NCBI RefSeq assembly: GCF_023507705.1
Contig: NZ_JALBGD010000002.1
Coordinates: 1-64,000 of the forward strand
Direction of reading: 5' to 3'
DNA length: 64,000 bases
Source of the DNA: Stappia sp. WLB 29
Lineage (GTDB): Bacteria; Pseudomonadota; Alphaproteobacteria; Rhizobiales; Stappiaceae
The notes below the pieces were generated by a model that was given only the letters and a program-made list of their open reading frames with translations, ran no database searches and was not told the DNA's origin. Position 1 is the stretch's first letter, and each line of letters starts with the position of its first letter. This document shows positions 25,178 to 35,277 of the stretch, in pieces. The position numbers and the translations under genes were made by a program.

Positions 25178-26977
25178 TCAGTGATTGTTGCGCGGTAATC
25201 CCTTGGAGGCGGCGATATCGCGATAGGCGATCGCCGGTTTCAGCACCATGCCCTTGTCGAACTGGTCGACAATGCCGCGCTGGATCTCCTGCCACGGCGT
25301 CTGGTGATCCGGGATGGCGAAGCCGCCGCCAGCGGCAAGCTCGGCGCGCCGCTGTTCCAGTTCCTCGTCCGGGATCAGGATGTTGGCCGTACAGGCCCTG
25401 AGGTCGATGCGGACTCGATCGCCGGTTTTCAGCAGGGCGAGGCCGCCGCCGGCCGCTGCCTCGGGGGAGGCGTTGAGAATCGAGGCCGAGCCGGACGTAC
25501 CGGACTGGCGTCCGTCGCCGATGCAGGGCATGGCGTGGATGCCGCGTTTGATGAGAGCGGCAGGCGGCTGCATGTTGACCACTTCCGCGCCGCCCGGATA
25601 GCCGATCGGGCCGGTGCCGCGGATGAACAGCAGGCAATGTTCGTCGATCTGAAGGTCCGGATCGTCGATGCGATGATGATAATCCTCCGGCCCTTCGAAG
25701 ACGATGGCCCGTCCCTCGAAGGCGTCTGGATCGTCCGGGTTTGACAGATAGCGATCGCGGAACTCCTTCGAGATCACGCTTGTCTTCATGATCGCGCTGT
25801 CGAACAGGTTGCCCTTCAGGTTCAGGAAGCCCGCCTTGTCGACCAGCGGATCGCTTACCGGCCGGATGACCCGCGTATCGAGGTTCTCCGCCTCCCGGCA
25901 ATTGTCGCCGAGGCTCCTGCCGTTGACGGTCAGCGCCTGCGGATGCGGCAGGCGGTTCGCCTTCATCAACTCGCCGACGACCGCCGGCACGCCGCCGGCA
26001 TGATGATAGTCCTCGCCGAGATATTCGCCGGCCGGCTGCATGTTGACGATCAGCGGAACATCGTGGCCGAGTCGCTGCCAGTCGTCGTTGTCGAGCGGCA
26101 CTCCAAGATGCCGGGCGACCGCGTTGAGATGGATCGGCGCGTTGGTCGAGCCGCCGATGGCCGAGTTGACGACGATGGCGTTCTCGAAGGCTTCACGGGT
26201 CATGATGTCGGAGGGCTTGAGATCCTCCCAGACCATATCGACGATCCTCAGACCCGTCTGGTAGGCCACTTGCGCGCGCTCGCGATAGGTGGCGGGAATG
26301 GCCGCGCTGCCGGGCAACTGCATGCCGAGCGCCTCGGCCAGCGAGTTCATCGTCGTCGCCGTGCCCATCGTGTTGCAATAGCCGACGGAGGGGGCCGAGG
26401 AGGCGACCAGATCCATGAAGCCGGCATAATCGATCTCGCCGGCGGCCAGCATCTCGCGCGCCTTCCAGACGATGGTGCCGGAGCCGGTGCGCTCGCCCCG
26501 ATGCCAGCCGTTGAGCATCGGTCCGACCGACAGGGCGATGGCGGGAATATTGACGGTCGCCGCCGCCATCAGGCAGGCGGGGGTGGTCTTGTCGCAGCCG
26601 ATGGTCAGCACCACGCCGTCGATGGGATAGCCGTAGAGCAGTTCCACCAGGCCGAGATAGGCGAGATTGCGGTCGAGCGAGGCGGTCGGCCGCTTGCCCG
26701 TCTCCTGGATGGGGTGAACCGGAAACTCGAAACAGATGCCGCCGGCTTCGCGGATGCCTTCGCGCACCCGCTTGGCCAGTTCGATGTGGTGGCGGTTGCA
26801 GGGCGAGAGATCGGACCCCGTCTGGGCAATGCCGATGATCGGCTTGCCGGATTGCAGTTCCTCGCGTGTCAGGCCGTAGTTCAGGTAGCGCTCGATATAG
26901 AGTGCCGTCATGCCCGGATCTTCGGGATTGTCGAACCAGGCGCGCGAACGAAGGCGTTTGGGGTCTCTGGCGGTCAT
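25178..26977 (-). CDS. IlvD/Edd family sugar-acid dehydratase (arabonate/xylonate type)
   Basis: Fe-S dehydratase of 599 aa. It starts [35 protein letters not shown], a beginning typical of L-arabonate and D-xylonate dehydratases rather than biosynthetic IlvD. The iron-sulfur Cys positions appear in [21 protein letters not shown] and [11 protein letters not shown], and the active-site region near [22 protein letters not shown]. It would remove water from a pentonate to give a 2-keto-3-deoxy acid. A FadR-type GntR operator candidate sits just upstream of its start. It is 65 nt downstream of copA on the same strand, and likely has its own promoter. The sugar is uncertain. Confidence 0.88.
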   Translation of the reverse strand: MTARDPKRLRSRAWFDNPEDPGMTALYIERYLNYGLTREELQSGKPIIGIAQTGSDLSPCNRHHIELAKRVREGIREAGGICFEFPVHPIQETGKRPTASLDRNLAYLGLVELLYGYPIDGVVLTIGCDKTTPACLMAAATVNIPAIALSVGPMLNGWHRGERTGSGTIVWKAREMLAAGEIDYAGFMDLVASSAPSVGYCNTMGTATTMNSLAEALGMQLPGSAAIPATYRERAQVAYQTGLRIVDMVWEDLKPSDIMTREAFENAIVVNSAIGGSTNAPIHLNAVARHLGVPLDNDDWQRLGHDVPLIVNMQPAGEYLGEDYHHAGGVPAVVGELMKANRLPHPQALTVNGRSLGDNCREAENLDTRVIRPVSDPLVDKAGFLNLKGNLFDSAIMKTSVISKEFRDRYLSNPDDPDAFEGRAIVFEGPEDYHHRIDDPDLQIDEHCLLFIRGTGPIGYPGGAEVVNMQPPAALIKRGIHAMPCIGDGRQSGTSGSASILNASPEAAAGGGLALLKTGDRVRIDLRACTANILIPDEELEQRRAELAAGGGFAIPDHQTPWQEIQRGIVDQFDKGMVLKPAIAYRDIAASKGLPRNNH

Positions 26978-27006
26978 TCTTGTCTCCGGGCCGTTGGCTG
27001 TTCTAT

Positions 27007-27017
27007 TTGTATTACAA
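27007..27017. promoter_or_regulatory. Candidate GntR (FadR-type) operator before the dehydratase gene
   Basis: A perfect palindrome TTGTATTACAA, fitting the FadR-subfamily consensus T-N-GT-N3-AC-N-A, lies 30 nt upstream of the dehydratase ATG in an AT-rich patch between copA and the dehydratase. GntR regulators commonly control sugar-acid catabolism. No GntR gene is in this window. Confidence 0.55.
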
Positions 27018-27042
27018 TATGACGCAGCCAACGGCCACACTG

Positions 27043-29301
27043 TCATTTCTGGTTCTCTTTCGCCCGCCAGCGGCGCAGCAATGCCGCGTTGGTGACGACG
27101 GAGACCGACGACAGGGCCATCGCCGCTCCGGCAAGCGCCGGTGTCAGCATGCCGAGTGCGGCAAGCGGGATGCCGACCACATTGTAGACGAAGGCCCAGA
27201 ACAGGTTCTGGCGGATCTTGCGAACCGTTGCGCGGGAAATGTCGATCGCATCGGCCACGAGATCGGGACGGGAGCGCATCAAGGTGATGCCGGCGGTCTC
27301 CATCGCCACTTCCGTGCCGCTGCCCATGGCAATGCCGACGCTGGCTGCCGCGAGCGCGGGCGCATCGTTGACCCCGTCGCCGACCATGGCGACGGTGCGG
27401 CCGGCGCTGGTGAGTTCGGAGACTGTCTCTGCCTTTCCTTCGGGCGCAACGCCGGCGATCACCCGGCCGATACCGGCCTCGGCCGCGACCGCTCGTGCCA
27501 CGGCTTCCGTGTCGCCGGTAAGCATGACCGTCTCGACATCCATGGCGGCAAGGCGCCGCAAGGCGACCGGCGTCTCCTCCCGCAAGGTATCGGCCATTGC
27601 GATCACGCCGACGGCCCGGCCGGCGACAGCAATGCCGGCACAGGTCTTCCCCTGGGCCTCGAATTCCCGGAAGATCTGCTGCACGAGGAAGGTGTCGATC
27701 GAATGGGTCTCGAACAGCCGGCGATTGCCGATCAGGACCTGTTCGCCGGCAATGTCGGCCACGATTCCCTGGCCTGCGATGGCGCGGAAATTTGCCGGAC
27801 GCGAGAGGTCCAGGCCACGCTCGCGTGCGGCTGCGACGATGGCTCCCGCCAACGGATGTTCGCTCGGCAACTGGGCGCTCGCCGCGATCAGCAGCAGCCG
27901 GTTCTGGTTGCCGTCGAACGCCCGGATGTCGGTGACCGCAGGGGTGCCCCGGGTGAGGGTGCCGGTCTTGTCGAACACGACCGTGTTGACTGAATGGGCC
28001 GTCTCCAGCGCCTCGATGTCGCGGATCAGGATGCCGGCGCGCGCCGCCGCGCCCGTTCCTGCAACGAGCGCCGTCGGGGTCGCGAGGCCGAGTGCACAGG
28101 GGCAGGCGATGACCAGCACCGCCACGGTCGCGCCGATGGCGGCATCGAGTCCAGCACCGGAGAACCACCAGCCCGCGAAAGTGGCGAGTGCGACCAGAAC
28201 GACGACGGGTACGAAGACCGCGGAAACCTTGTCCACCAGCTTCTGTACCGGAGCGCGCGAGTTCTGAGCATTTTCCACGAGGCGAATGATCGAGGCGAGC
28301 TTGCTGTCTCCGGCAACGGCGGTGACCTCGACGGTCAGGGCGCCCGACCCGTTGATCGTGCCGCCGATGACTTCGTCGCCGATGGCCTTGGCAACCGGCA
28401 TGCTCTCGCCGGTAAGCAGCGCTTCGTCCACTTCGCTGGCGCCGTCGCGCACGGTGCCGTCGACCGGTACGCGTTCGCCGGGACGCACGAGAATGGCATC
28501 GCCCGGAAACAGGCTCTCGACCGGTACGGTCTCGATGTCGTCGCCCGCGATCTTGTGGGCGACCTGGGGTTTCAAATCGCTCAAGGCGCGGATGGCGGCT
28601 GTTGTCGTGCGCTTCGCGCGCATTTCCAGCAGTTTGCCGAACAGGATCAGCGTCAGGATGACCGAGGACGCCTCGAAATAGAGGTGGCCGGGTTCCTGCG
28701 GCCAGGCCATCACGGTGAGGACCAGGCTGTAGCCATAGGCGGCAGTGGTGCCGAGGACCACGAGCACGTCCATGTTGGCGCCGCCGCCGGCAAGCGCCTT
28801 CCAGGCGCCGACATAAAACCTGCGACCGACCAGAACCTGCACCAATCCGGCAAGGATCGCCTGCGCCCAGCCGGGCGGCATCAGCATCACGCCGAACGGG
28901 GCCGCCGCCATCGAGGCGACCATCGGGGCCGACATCAGGGCGGAAAAGAGCAGAAGCAGCAACGTGCGCCGCTCGTCGCGGCGGATGCGGGCGTCCGTCT
29001 CGTCCTGCCGGCGCTTTTCTTCCTGCCAGCCGGTGGAGCGTTCGCTGGCGGTGTAGCCGGTTGCCTCTACGGCGGAGATGATATCGGCGGGCGTCACGCT
29101 ACCGTCTGTCTGGACCACGGCCGTCTCCAGGGGCAGGTTGACGGTGGCGCGCAACACGCCGGGCTTGCGGCCGAGGACCTTCTCGATCCGTGCCGAGCAC
29201 GCCGCGCAGGTCATACCGCCGATATCGAGATGGACGAAAGGCGGTGTGCCGGGTGTCGAGGCCGGGAGCGCGTCATGCGTTTCAAGGGCGGCCTGTGTCA
29301 T
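27043..29301 (-). CDS. copA: Copper-exporting P1B-type ATPase CopA
   Basis: Heavy-metal ATPase of 752 aa exporting Cu(I) from the cytoplasm. One N-terminal metal-binding domain with [16 protein letters not shown] (about residues 29-44), eight predicted membrane helices, the TGES motif, the membrane CPC site ([15 protein letters not shown]), the phosphorylation Asp in [19 protein letters not shown] and [13 protein letters not shown]. Regulation is visible: a CueR-type promoter with a 19-bp spacer lies 71 nt upstream at 29372-29402. No cueR or copper chaperone gene is next to it, so the activator must be encoded elsewhere. Confidence 0.94.
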   Translation of the reverse strand: MTQAALETHDALPASTPGTPPFVHLDIGGMTCAACSARIEKVLGRKPGVLRATVNLPLETAVVQTDGSVTPADIISAVEATGYTASERSTGWQEEKRRQDETDARIRRDERRTLLLLLFSALMSAPMVASMAAAPFGVMLMPPGWAQAILAGLVQVLVGRRFYVGAWKALAGGGANMDVLVVLGTTAAYGYSLVLTVMAWPQEPGHLYFEASSVILTLILFGKLLEMRAKRTTTAAIRALSDLKPQVAHKIAGDDIETVPVESLFPGDAILVRPGERVPVDGTVRDGASEVDEALLTGESMPVAKAIGDEVIGGTINGSGALTVEVTAVAGDSKLASIIRLVENAQNSRAPVQKLVDKVSAVFVPVVVLVALATFAGWWFSGAGLDAAIGATVAVLVIACPCALGLATPTALVAGTGAAARAGILIRDIEALETAHSVNTVVFDKTGTLTRGTPAVTDIRAFDGNQNRLLLIAASAQLPSEHPLAGAIVAAARERGLDLSRPANFRAIAGQGIVADIAGEQVLIGNRRLFETHSIDTFLVQQIFREFEAQGKTCAGIAVAGRAVGVIAMADTLREETPVALRRLAAMDVETVMLTGDTEAVARAVAAEAGIGRVIAGVAPEGKAETVSELTSAGRTVAMVGDGVNDAPALAAASVGIAMGSGTEVAMETAGITLMRSRPDLVADAIDISRATVRKIRQNLFWAFVYNVVGIPLAALGMLTPALAGAAMALSSVSVVTNAALLRRWRAKENQK

Positions 29302-29371
29302 CCGCTGTTCTCCGTTGCAGGAGCGCCGTCCGGCGAGAGGGCCGGGAGAGGCTCCGATTGTGTCGGCAACG

Positions 29372-29402
29372 GGTATAGTCCTTCCAGTCGCTGGAAGGTC
29401 AA
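29372..29402 (-). promoter_or_regulatory. CueR/MerR-type promoter of copA
   Basis: On the minus strand -35 TTGACC (29402-29397) and -10 TATACC (29377-29372) are separated by 19 bp, containing a CTTCCAG-CGA-CTGGAAG dyad. Over-long spacing with a central dyad is the signature of MerR-family activation, and the CTTCC/GGAAG arms fit the copper regulator CueR (HmrR in rhizobia). It reads into copA. Confidence 0.88.
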
Positions 29403-29418
29403 GAGGGGCGGAGAGAGG

Positions 29419-30447
29419 TCAGGTCCGCCCTTCCTCCACTGCATGACAGGCGACGCCGGCGCCGCCCATGTCCTGCAGCAAGGGCAGTTCGCGCTTGCAG
29501 CGATCATTGGCGAGAGGGCAGCGCGGATGGAAGGCGCAGCCACTCGGCGGATTGATCGGGTTGGGGATTTCGCCTTCGACCGGGCGGCGCGGGGTTCCCG
29601 TCATATCGAGGTCGGGGATCGCTGCCAGCAGCATCCGCGTATAGGGATGGCGCGGATTGCGGAAGAGTTCGCGGCTTTCCGCCACCTCGACCAGGCGGCC
29701 GAGATACATCACGCCGATGCGCTTTGCCATGTGCCGGACGACGGCAAGGTCGTGGCTGATGAACAGATAGGTCAGCCCGAACTCGTCCTGCAGGTCGCGC
29801 ATCAGGTTGAGGATCTGCGCCTGCACGGAGACGTCCAGCGCCGAGGTCGGCTCGTCGCACACGAGGAACTCGGGCTTCGAGGCCAGCGCCCGGGCAATGC
29901 AGATGCGCTGCCGTTGCCCGCCGGAGAACTCGTGCGGATATTTGGCGCCGTCGCGCGGGTGCAGGCGCACCAACTCGAGCAACTCGCCGACACGGGCGGA
30001 AATCGCCTCTTCGGAACTCTCCAGCTTGAAGGCGCGGATCGGCTCCGCGATGATCCGGTCGACCCGCCAGCGTGGGTTGAGGCTGGCATAGGGGTCTTGG
30101 AAGATCATCTGGATGCGCCGGCGCAGCTCGCGCATCTCCTGCCCCGACTGGCGGCGCGAGCGCATGTCGACGCCCTCGATGCGGATTTCGCCGGCACTCG
30201 CCTCCAGCAGCCCGACGACCATCTTGGCGACGGTCGACTTGCCTGAGCCGCTTTCGCCGACAAGCGCGAAGGTCTCGCCTTTCGAGATGGAGAAGGAGAT
30301 GTCCTGCGCAGCTTTGAGGAAGGCCTTCGGCGATCGCTCCAGCACCCGGTTCAGCCACGGCTTGGACACGTCGAAGGTGCGCGAGAGCGAGCGGACCTCG
30401 ACGACGGCACCGCTTTCCGCAGTGGCGTGCTGCATGACCGTGTTCAT
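29419..30447 (-). CDS. Oligopeptide/dipeptide-type ABC transporter ATP-binding protein (DppF-like)
   Basis: ATPase of 342 aa: Walker [11 protein letters not shown]-loop [13 protein letters not shown], signature [15 protein letters not shown], Walker [13 protein letters not shown], and the C-terminal oligopeptide-type extension with the Cys-rich [22 protein letters not shown], thought to bind an Fe-S cluster in this family. ATG at 30447 overlaps the upstream ATPase stop by 4 nt. It forms a heterodimer with that protein to power the two permeases. Last gene of the five-gene importer operon. Confidence 0.88.
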   Translation of the reverse strand: MNTVMQHATAESGAVVEVRSLSRTFDVSKPWLNRVLERSPKAFLKAAQDISFSISKGETFALVGESGSGKSTVAKMVVGLLEASAGEIRIEGVDMRSRRQSGQEMRELRRRIQMIFQDPYASLNPRWRVDRIIAEPIRAFKLESSEEAISARVGELLELVRLHPRDGAKYPHEFSGGQRQRICIARALASKPEFLVCDEPTSALDVSVQAQILNLMRDLQDEFGLTYLFISHDLAVVRHMAKRIGVMYLGRLVEVAESRELFRNPRHPYTRMLLAAIPDLDMTGTPRRPVEGEIPNPINPPSGCAFHPRCPLANDRCKRELPLLQDMGGAGVACHAVEEGRT

Positions 30448-31430
30448 CGACCTGCCCCTTCCGTTTCCAGCAGTTTCCAGCAGGCGGCGTGGCTGTCGCC
30501 GGCAGGTATCAGATCGGGTCGCTCGACACGGCAGCGATCCATCGTCAGCGAGCAGCGCGGGTTGAAGGCGCAGCCCCGAGGAATGGAATCGAGACGCGGC
30601 ATCGAGCCGGGGATCTGGGTCAGCCGGTCGTGATCGCCGGTGAGGGAGGGAATCGCGCCCATCAGGCCGATCGTATAGGGGTGGCTCGGGGACTTGATCA
30701 CGTCCCTGACCGGACCGATCTCGGCGATGCGGCCGGAATACATTACGGCCACCCGGTCTGCGGTCTCGGCGATGACGCCCATGTCGTGGGTTATCAGCAT
30801 CACCGCCGTGCCGTGGTCGCGGCACACGCGCTGCAGCAGGCGGATGATCTGCGACTGCACCGACACGTCGAGGGCGGTGGTCGGTTCGTCCGCGATCACC
30901 AGTTCCGGCTCGGCGCACAGGGCAAGAGCGATTACGACACGCTGGCGCATGCCTCCCGAGAACTGATGCGGATAGGCGGACAGCCGTTGTCCGGCCGCCG
31001 GAATGCCGACTTCCTCCAGCAGCGCCACCGCCCGGTCGCGGGCCTCCCGCTCGGAGACCGGCAGGTGCGTCATGATCGTTTCGATGATCTGGTCGCCGAT
31101 GGTGAAGAGCGGATTGAGGCTGGTCAGCGGGTCCTGGAACACCATGCCGATGCGCTTGCCGCGCAGCTTGCGCATGGCCGCCGGCGGCAGGTTGTCGATG
31201 CGCTCGCCCTTCAGGCGGATCTCGCCGCTGGCAATGCGGCCCGGTGGTTCGAGCAGGCCGATCACCGCTGTGCCGGTGATCGACTTTCCGGCGCCGGATT
31301 CGCCAACGACACCCAGTACCTCGCCCTCGCGCAGGTCGAACGAGATTCCATCGATTGCCGTCAGCGCGCCGCGGCGGGTGGGAAATTCGACCCGCAGGTC
31401 CTTCACGGAAAGCAGGGGGTGTCTCATCAT
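30444..31430 (-). CDS. Oligopeptide/dipeptide-type ABC transporter ATP-binding protein (DppD-like)
   Basis: ATPase of 328 aa with Walker A GESGAGKSI (the last residue is Ile-flanked KSITG rather than KST), Q-loop VFQDPLTSLNP, signature QFSGGMRQRVVIALAL, Walker B LVIADEPTTALD and the C-terminal motif PRGCAFNPRCSLTMDRC. The paired ATPases DppD and DppF with two permeases and a family 5 binding protein form a classic peptide, opine or glutathione type importer. It starts 27 nt after the second permease. Substrate is not fixed by sequence. Confidence 0.88.
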   Translation of the reverse strand: MMRHPLLSVKDLRVEFPTRRGALTAIDGISFDLREGEVLGVVGESGAGKSITGTAVIGLLEPPGRIASGEIRLKGERIDNLPPAAMRKLRGKRIGMVFQDPLTSLNPLFTIGDQIIETIMTHLPVSEREARDRAVALLEEVGIPAAGQRLSAYPHQFSGGMRQRVVIALALCAEPELVIADEPTTALDVSVQSQIIRLLQRVCRDHGTAVMLITHDMGVIAETADRVAVMYSGRIAEIGPVRDVIKSPSHPYTIGLMGAIPSLTGDHDRLTQIPGSMPRLDSIPRGCAFNPRCSLTMDRCRVERPDLIPAGDSHAACWKLLETEGAGR

Positions 31431-31457
31431 GATCAGCCGTCTCTGTCCGTGTTCATG

Positions 31458-32417
31458 TCAACGCAGCTTCGGGTTCAAGGCGTCGCGCAGCCAGTCGCCC
31501 AACAGGTTCACCGCCAGCACCAGCACGGCGAGCGCAAAGCCCGGGAACATCGCGATCCACCATTCGCCCGAGAACAGAAAGTCGTTGCCGATGCGCACCA
31601 GCGTTCCGAGCGAAGGCTGGGTGGGCGGAATGCCGACGCCGAGGAAGGAGAGTGTCGCTTCGGTGATGATGGCAAGGCCCAGATTGATCGTTGCGATCAC
31701 CAGCACCGGCCCGATGACGTTGGGCAGCACATGCCGGATCATGATCAGAAAGGGCGGAATGCCGATCAGCCGGGCGGCCTGGACATATTCCTTGTTGCGC
31801 TCCACCAGGGTCGAGCCGCGCACCGTACGGGCGAACTGCACCCAGAAGGACAGCGCGATGGAGAAGACCAGGATCCAGAACGCGAAGCGTTCCCGGTCGA
31901 GGTTACCGAACGTGGCACGGGCGACGCCGTCGACCAGCAGGGCGATCAGGATTGCCGGAAAAGTCAGTTGGACCTCGGCCACGCGCATGATCACCGCGTC
32001 GACCTTGCCGCCGACATAGCCGGCGATCAGCCCGAGGAGCACGCCGACAATGGCGGCGAAGAAGACCGACAGGAAACCGACGGCGATGGAAATGCGGGCG
32101 CCATAGAGGATGCCCGAGAAGACGTCGCGGCCCTGGTCGTCTGTCCCCAGCAGATAGTTCGGATCGGAATATTCCATGCCGATCGGCGGAAGCCGTGCAT
32201 CGAGGATCGAGATGGTCGCAAGATCGAAGGGGTTGTGCGGAGCGATCCAGGGCGCGAAGGCAGCGCCGAACAGGAATAGCAGCGTCACGATCGCAGACAG
32301 GATCGTGACCTTCGACCGCAGGAAGGAGTGCATGATGTCGCTGTCGAGGATGCGCGACCACCTGCTGCGGCTGCCGGCCTCCAGCTTGATCGCGCTCTCG
32401 TCGGGGGCATTGGTCAT
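31458..32417 (-). CDS. Peptide-type ABC transporter permease (DppC-like)
   Basis: Inner-membrane subunit of 319 aa. The N-terminal helix (SKVTILSAIVTLLFLFGAAFAPWIAP, about 35-60) and the LGTDDQGRDVFSGILYGARISIAVG block are diagnostic for DppC/OppC permeases. The ATPase-contact EAA loop appears as EYVQAARLIGIPPFLIMIRHVLPNV. It starts 9 nt after the upstream permease stop (32427). It forms the translocation pore together with the DppB-like protein. Confidence 0.9.
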   Translation of the reverse strand: MTNAPDESAIKLEAGSRSRWSRILDSDIMHSFLRSKVTILSAIVTLLFLFGAAFAPWIAPHNPFDLATISILDARLPPIGMEYSDPNYLLGTDDQGRDVFSGILYGARISIAVGFLSVFFAAIVGVLLGLIAGYVGGKVDAVIMRVAEVQLTFPAILIALLVDGVARATFGNLDRERFAFWILVFSIALSFWVQFARTVRGSTLVERNKEYVQAARLIGIPPFLIMIRHVLPNVIGPVLVIATINLGLAIITEATLSFLGVGIPPTQPSLGTLVRIGNDFLFSGEWWIAMFPGFALAVLVLAVNLLGDWLRDALNPKLR

Positions 32418-32426
32418 GATCGCCTC

Positions 32427-33404
32427 CTAGTGCGCTGCACGCTCGACCCGCAGGCGCGGGTCGACGCGGAAGTAGAGCAGGTCGACGATCAGGTTGATGG
32501 TCACGAACAGGAAGGCGATCAGCATCAGGTAGGCGGCCATGATCGGGATATCGACATTCTGCACCGACTGCAGGAAGAGCAGTCCCATGCCCGGCCACTG
32601 GAACACCGTCTCGGTGATGATGGCGAAGGCGATGATGGAGCCGAGCTGCAGGCCGGTGATGGTGATGACCGGAACCAGGGTGTTTTTGAGCGCGTGGCGG
32701 AAGTTGATGCTGCGCTGGCGCAGGCCGCGGGCACGGGCGAACTTGATGTAGTCGGTGCGGATCACTTCCAGCATTTCCGACCGCACCAGGCGCATGATCA
32801 ACGTCATCTGGAACAGACCGAGGGTGATGGCAGGTAGGATCAGCGCCTTTATGCCGCTCCAGGTGAGCAGGCCTGTCGACCACCAGCCCAGTTGCACCAC
32901 GTCGCCGCGCCCGAAACTCGGCAGCCATTGTAAGGTCACAGCGAAGACGAAGATCAGCAGGATGCCGATGAAGAAGGTAGGCAGGGAGATGCCGATCAGC
33001 GAGATCGACAGGAACAGTTTCGATAGCCAGCTGTCTCTGTGCAGGCCTGTATAGACGCCCATGGGGATGCCGACGAGCAGAGCGAATACGGCCGAGACGA
33101 AGGAGAGCTCCAGGGTCGCCGGCAGGCGGCGGCCGATCAGTTCGGCGACAGGCTGGCGGAACTGGTAGGAGGTGCCGAAATCGAACTGCGCCGCCTTGGC
33201 GATGAAGCGGCCGAACTGGACGAGGATCGGATCGTTGAGACCGAGACGCTCGCGCAGGGCTTCGCGCTGTTCCGGTGTGGTTTCGACGCCAACCATCTGG
33301 TTGACGGGATCGCCGACGAAACGGAACAGGGTGAACGAGATCAGGGCCACGACAAGCATAACCAGTATGGCCTGCAGGAGGCGGCGAATTGTGAAGGCGA
33401 GCAT
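32427..33404 (-). CDS. Peptide-type ABC transporter permease (DppB-like)
   Basis: Inner-membrane subunit of 325 aa with six hydrophobic helices. DppB hallmarks: the N-terminal MLAFTIRRLLQAILVMLVVALISFTLFRFVGDP, the LGLNDPILVQFGRF segment and the EAA-loop region YIKFARARGLRQRSINFRHALKNTLVPVI. It lies 147 nt after the binding-protein gene with a terminator-like hairpin in between, which should lower permease expression relative to the binding protein. Confidence 0.9.
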   Translation of the reverse strand: MLAFTIRRLLQAILVMLVVALISFTLFRFVGDPVNQMVGVETTPEQREALRERLGLNDPILVQFGRFIAKAAQFDFGTSYQFRQPVAELIGRRLPATLELSFVSAVFALLVGIPMGVYTGLHRDSWLSKLFLSISLIGISLPTFFIGILLIFVFAVTLQWLPSFGRGDVVQLGWWSTGLLTWSGIKALILPAITLGLFQMTLIMRLVRSEMLEVIRTDYIKFARARGLRQRSINFRHALKNTLVPVITITGLQLGSIIAFAIITETVFQWPGMGLLFLQSVQNVDIPIMAAYLMLIAFLFVTINLIVDLLYFRVDPRLRVERAAH

Positions 33405-33493
33405 GGGGCCTCTGCGTCAGGTGCCTCGGCCTTTGGCCGTCGGTTCCGGTTTCGCTCCGGCGGATCCCTTGTGCCGTCGGGCGGGGATCGCCG

Positions 33494-33532
33494 AAAAAAG
33501 GCTGCAGCCCGGCACCAAGGTCCGGGCTGCAG
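33494..33532 (-). terminator. Intra-operon hairpin with T-tract between binding protein and permease
   Basis: Minus strand: an 11-bp perfect stem CTGCAGCCCGG and CCGGGCTGCAG with a 9-nt loop, followed by CC and six T residues (33499-33494). It lies 20 nt after the binding-protein stop. It looks like a rho-independent terminator with partial read-through, setting the ratio of binding protein to membrane components. Confidence 0.8.
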
Positions 33533-33551
33533 AACCGGCAGGACGCCGATG

Positions 33552-35135
33552 TTACTTCTTCACGACCCAGCGATAGTGGAACTGGTCGTCCGCGCGCTGT
33601 ACGACGTCCACATTCTCGGCAACACCCCAGGCCAGGGCCTGCTGGTGCAACGGGATGTGCGACACGTCCTCATGCACGATGGTGAAGGCCTGGGCGATCA
33701 GCTCGTCGCGCTTGGTCGGATCGTTCTCGACCAGGATCTGGGCCGCCAGTTCGTCCACCTTCGGATTGCAGTATCCGCCGAGGTTGAAGGGGCCGCCCTT
33801 GCCCTTGTCGTCGCGGCAGCCGGTGATGTTGTGCAGCACGTTCCAGCTGTCGAAGGAGCCAGGGGTCCAGCCGAGCAGGTAGAACGAGGTGTCGTAGCCG
33901 TTCGAGGCGAGTACCTTGGCGAAGTACTGCGCCTTGGGCTGGGCGTTGAGATCCACCTTGATGCCGACACGGGCGAGGAAGGAGGCTACCGCCTGGCAGA
34001 TCGCCTCGTCATTGACGTAGCGGTCGTTCGGGCAGTCCATGCCGACCGAGAAGCCGTCCGCATAGCCGGCTTCGGCGAGCAGGGCCTTGGCGGCTTCCGG
34101 GTCATACGGATGACGCTTGAACTCTTCCGAACGCGAATACTGGAACGGCGAGATCAGCAGGGCCGACGGGGTCGACAGACCGCGCATCACCTTGTCGCGA
34201 ATCGCGTCTATGTCGATGGCCTGGTAGAAGGCCTTGCGGACCCGCACGTCCTGGAACGGGTTCTTGCCCTTCACGCTGGAATAACGCAGCTCGTCGCGCT
34301 TCTGGTCGAAGCCGAGGAAGATCGTGCGCAGCTCCGGCCCGGTGAGCGCCTTGGTCTGCGGGCTGTCCTCTACGCGCTTGATGTCCTGCACCGGGATCGG
34401 GAACACCATGTCGAGCTCGCCGGACAGCAAAGCCGCCACGCGGGTCGCGTCGGAGCCGATCGGCGTGAATTCGACCTTGTCGATGTTGCCGGCGACCTTG
34501 TCCCACCAGTTTTCGTTCTTCTCGAACGTGGTCCTGACGCCGGGCTCGTGGCTGACGAGCTTGTAGGAACCCGTGCCGTTGGCATGCAGCGAGGCGTAGT
34601 TCGGGGCAGTATCGGACGCCGAGGTCACCTTGGTGGCGTTGTTCGCCTCGGTCCACTCCTTGTCCATGATGTACCAGGTGTCCCATTCGTAATGGAGAAT
34701 GGGATTCGGCCCGGTCAGCACGAAGTCGACCGTGTGGTCGTCGACCTTCTCGACCTTCACGTCGGCGCCGATGCGGGTGGTGAGGTCCGATCCTTCGGAG
34801 CGGATGCGCTCGGCGGAGAAGACAACATCGTCGGCCGTGAAGTCGTTGCCGTTGTGGAACTTGACGCCCTTGCGCAGGTAGAAGCGCCAGCGGGTCGGCT
34901 CGAGGACTTCCCAACGCTCCGCCAGGGCCGGTTCGATCGTCAGATCGGGAGCGCGCCGGGTCAGGCCCTCGTAGACATTGCCGAGCGTGCCGAGCGTGAA
35001 GGTCTCGTTCAGGGAATAGGGATCGAGCTGGTTCAACGTGCCCTGAAAGGCGTAGCGGAGCGTTTCCGCCGATGCAGTCGTTCCCAGCAGCGACGAGATG
35101 AGCGCCGCCGCAGCTATTGTCGATTTGATGCGCAT
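33552..35135 (-). CDS. Family 5 ABC transporter substrate-binding protein
   Basis: Periplasmic binding protein of 527 aa. The signal peptide is MRIKSTIAAAALISSLLGTTASA. Family SBP_bac_5 (DppA/OppA) features: LAERWEVLEPTRWRFYLRKGVKFHNGNDFTADDVVFSAERI, GTGSYKLVSHEPG, and DVRVRKAFYQAIDIDAI. The start at 35135 gives a good signal peptide. Ligands in this family include dipeptides, opines, nickel and glutathione; none can be chosen here. An ArgE-family deacylase gene lies upstream on the same strand and may act on the imported compound. Confidence 0.88.
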   Translation of the reverse strand: MRIKSTIAAAALISSLLGTTASAETLRYAFQGTLNQLDPYSLNETFTLGTLGNVYEGLTRRAPDLTIEPALAERWEVLEPTRWRFYLRKGVKFHNGNDFTADDVVFSAERIRSEGSDLTTRIGADVKVEKVDDHTVDFVLTGPNPILHYEWDTWYIMDKEWTEANNATKVTSASDTAPNYASLHANGTGSYKLVSHEPGVRTTFEKNENWWDKVAGNIDKVEFTPIGSDATRVAALLSGELDMVFPIPVQDIKRVEDSPQTKALTGPELRTIFLGFDQKRDELRYSSVKGKNPFQDVRVRKAFYQAIDIDAIRDKVMRGLSTPSALLISPFQYSRSEEFKRHPYDPEAAKALLAEAGYADGFSVGMDCPNDRYVNDEAICQAVASFLARVGIKVDLNAQPKAQYFAKVLASNGYDTSFYLLGWTPGSFDSWNVLHNITGCRDDKGKGGPFNLGGYCNPKVDELAAQILVENDPTKRDELIAQAFTIVHEDVSHIPLHQQALAWGVAENVDVVQRADDQFHYRWVVKK

Positions 35136-35259
35136 AGTCCCCTCATGACTTATCGTTGTCTCGGGCTCCTCCGGCGCCGACCTGAGAGGCCGGTGCCGAC
35201 CCGATGTGCCGCATTTTCGCGGATCACCAGATTGCATCTAAGCAATGTCGAAAGCGACA

Positions 35260-35277
35260 GTCCAGCATGTGCTGGAC
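35260..35277. promoter_or_regulatory. Inverted repeat in the importer operon leader
   Basis: A perfect 8-bp repeat GTCCAGCA, TG, TGCTGGAC lies 125 nt upstream of the binding-protein ATG, in the 292-nt gap after the ArgE-family gene. It has no T-run and is a candidate operator for the ABC operon; no regulator gene is adjacent. Confidence 0.4.

Noticed and set aside
26978-28168. In-frame upstream extension of the dehydratase gene as a fusion protein
   Set aside because: The extension is an out-of-frame reading of copA; the ATG at 26977 gives the normal dehydratase start and length.
27994-32279. Long plus-strand open frames opposite copA and the ABC importer genes
   Set aside because: The minus strand carries intact copA, DppF, DppD and DppC-like proteins; the antisense translations show no motifs.
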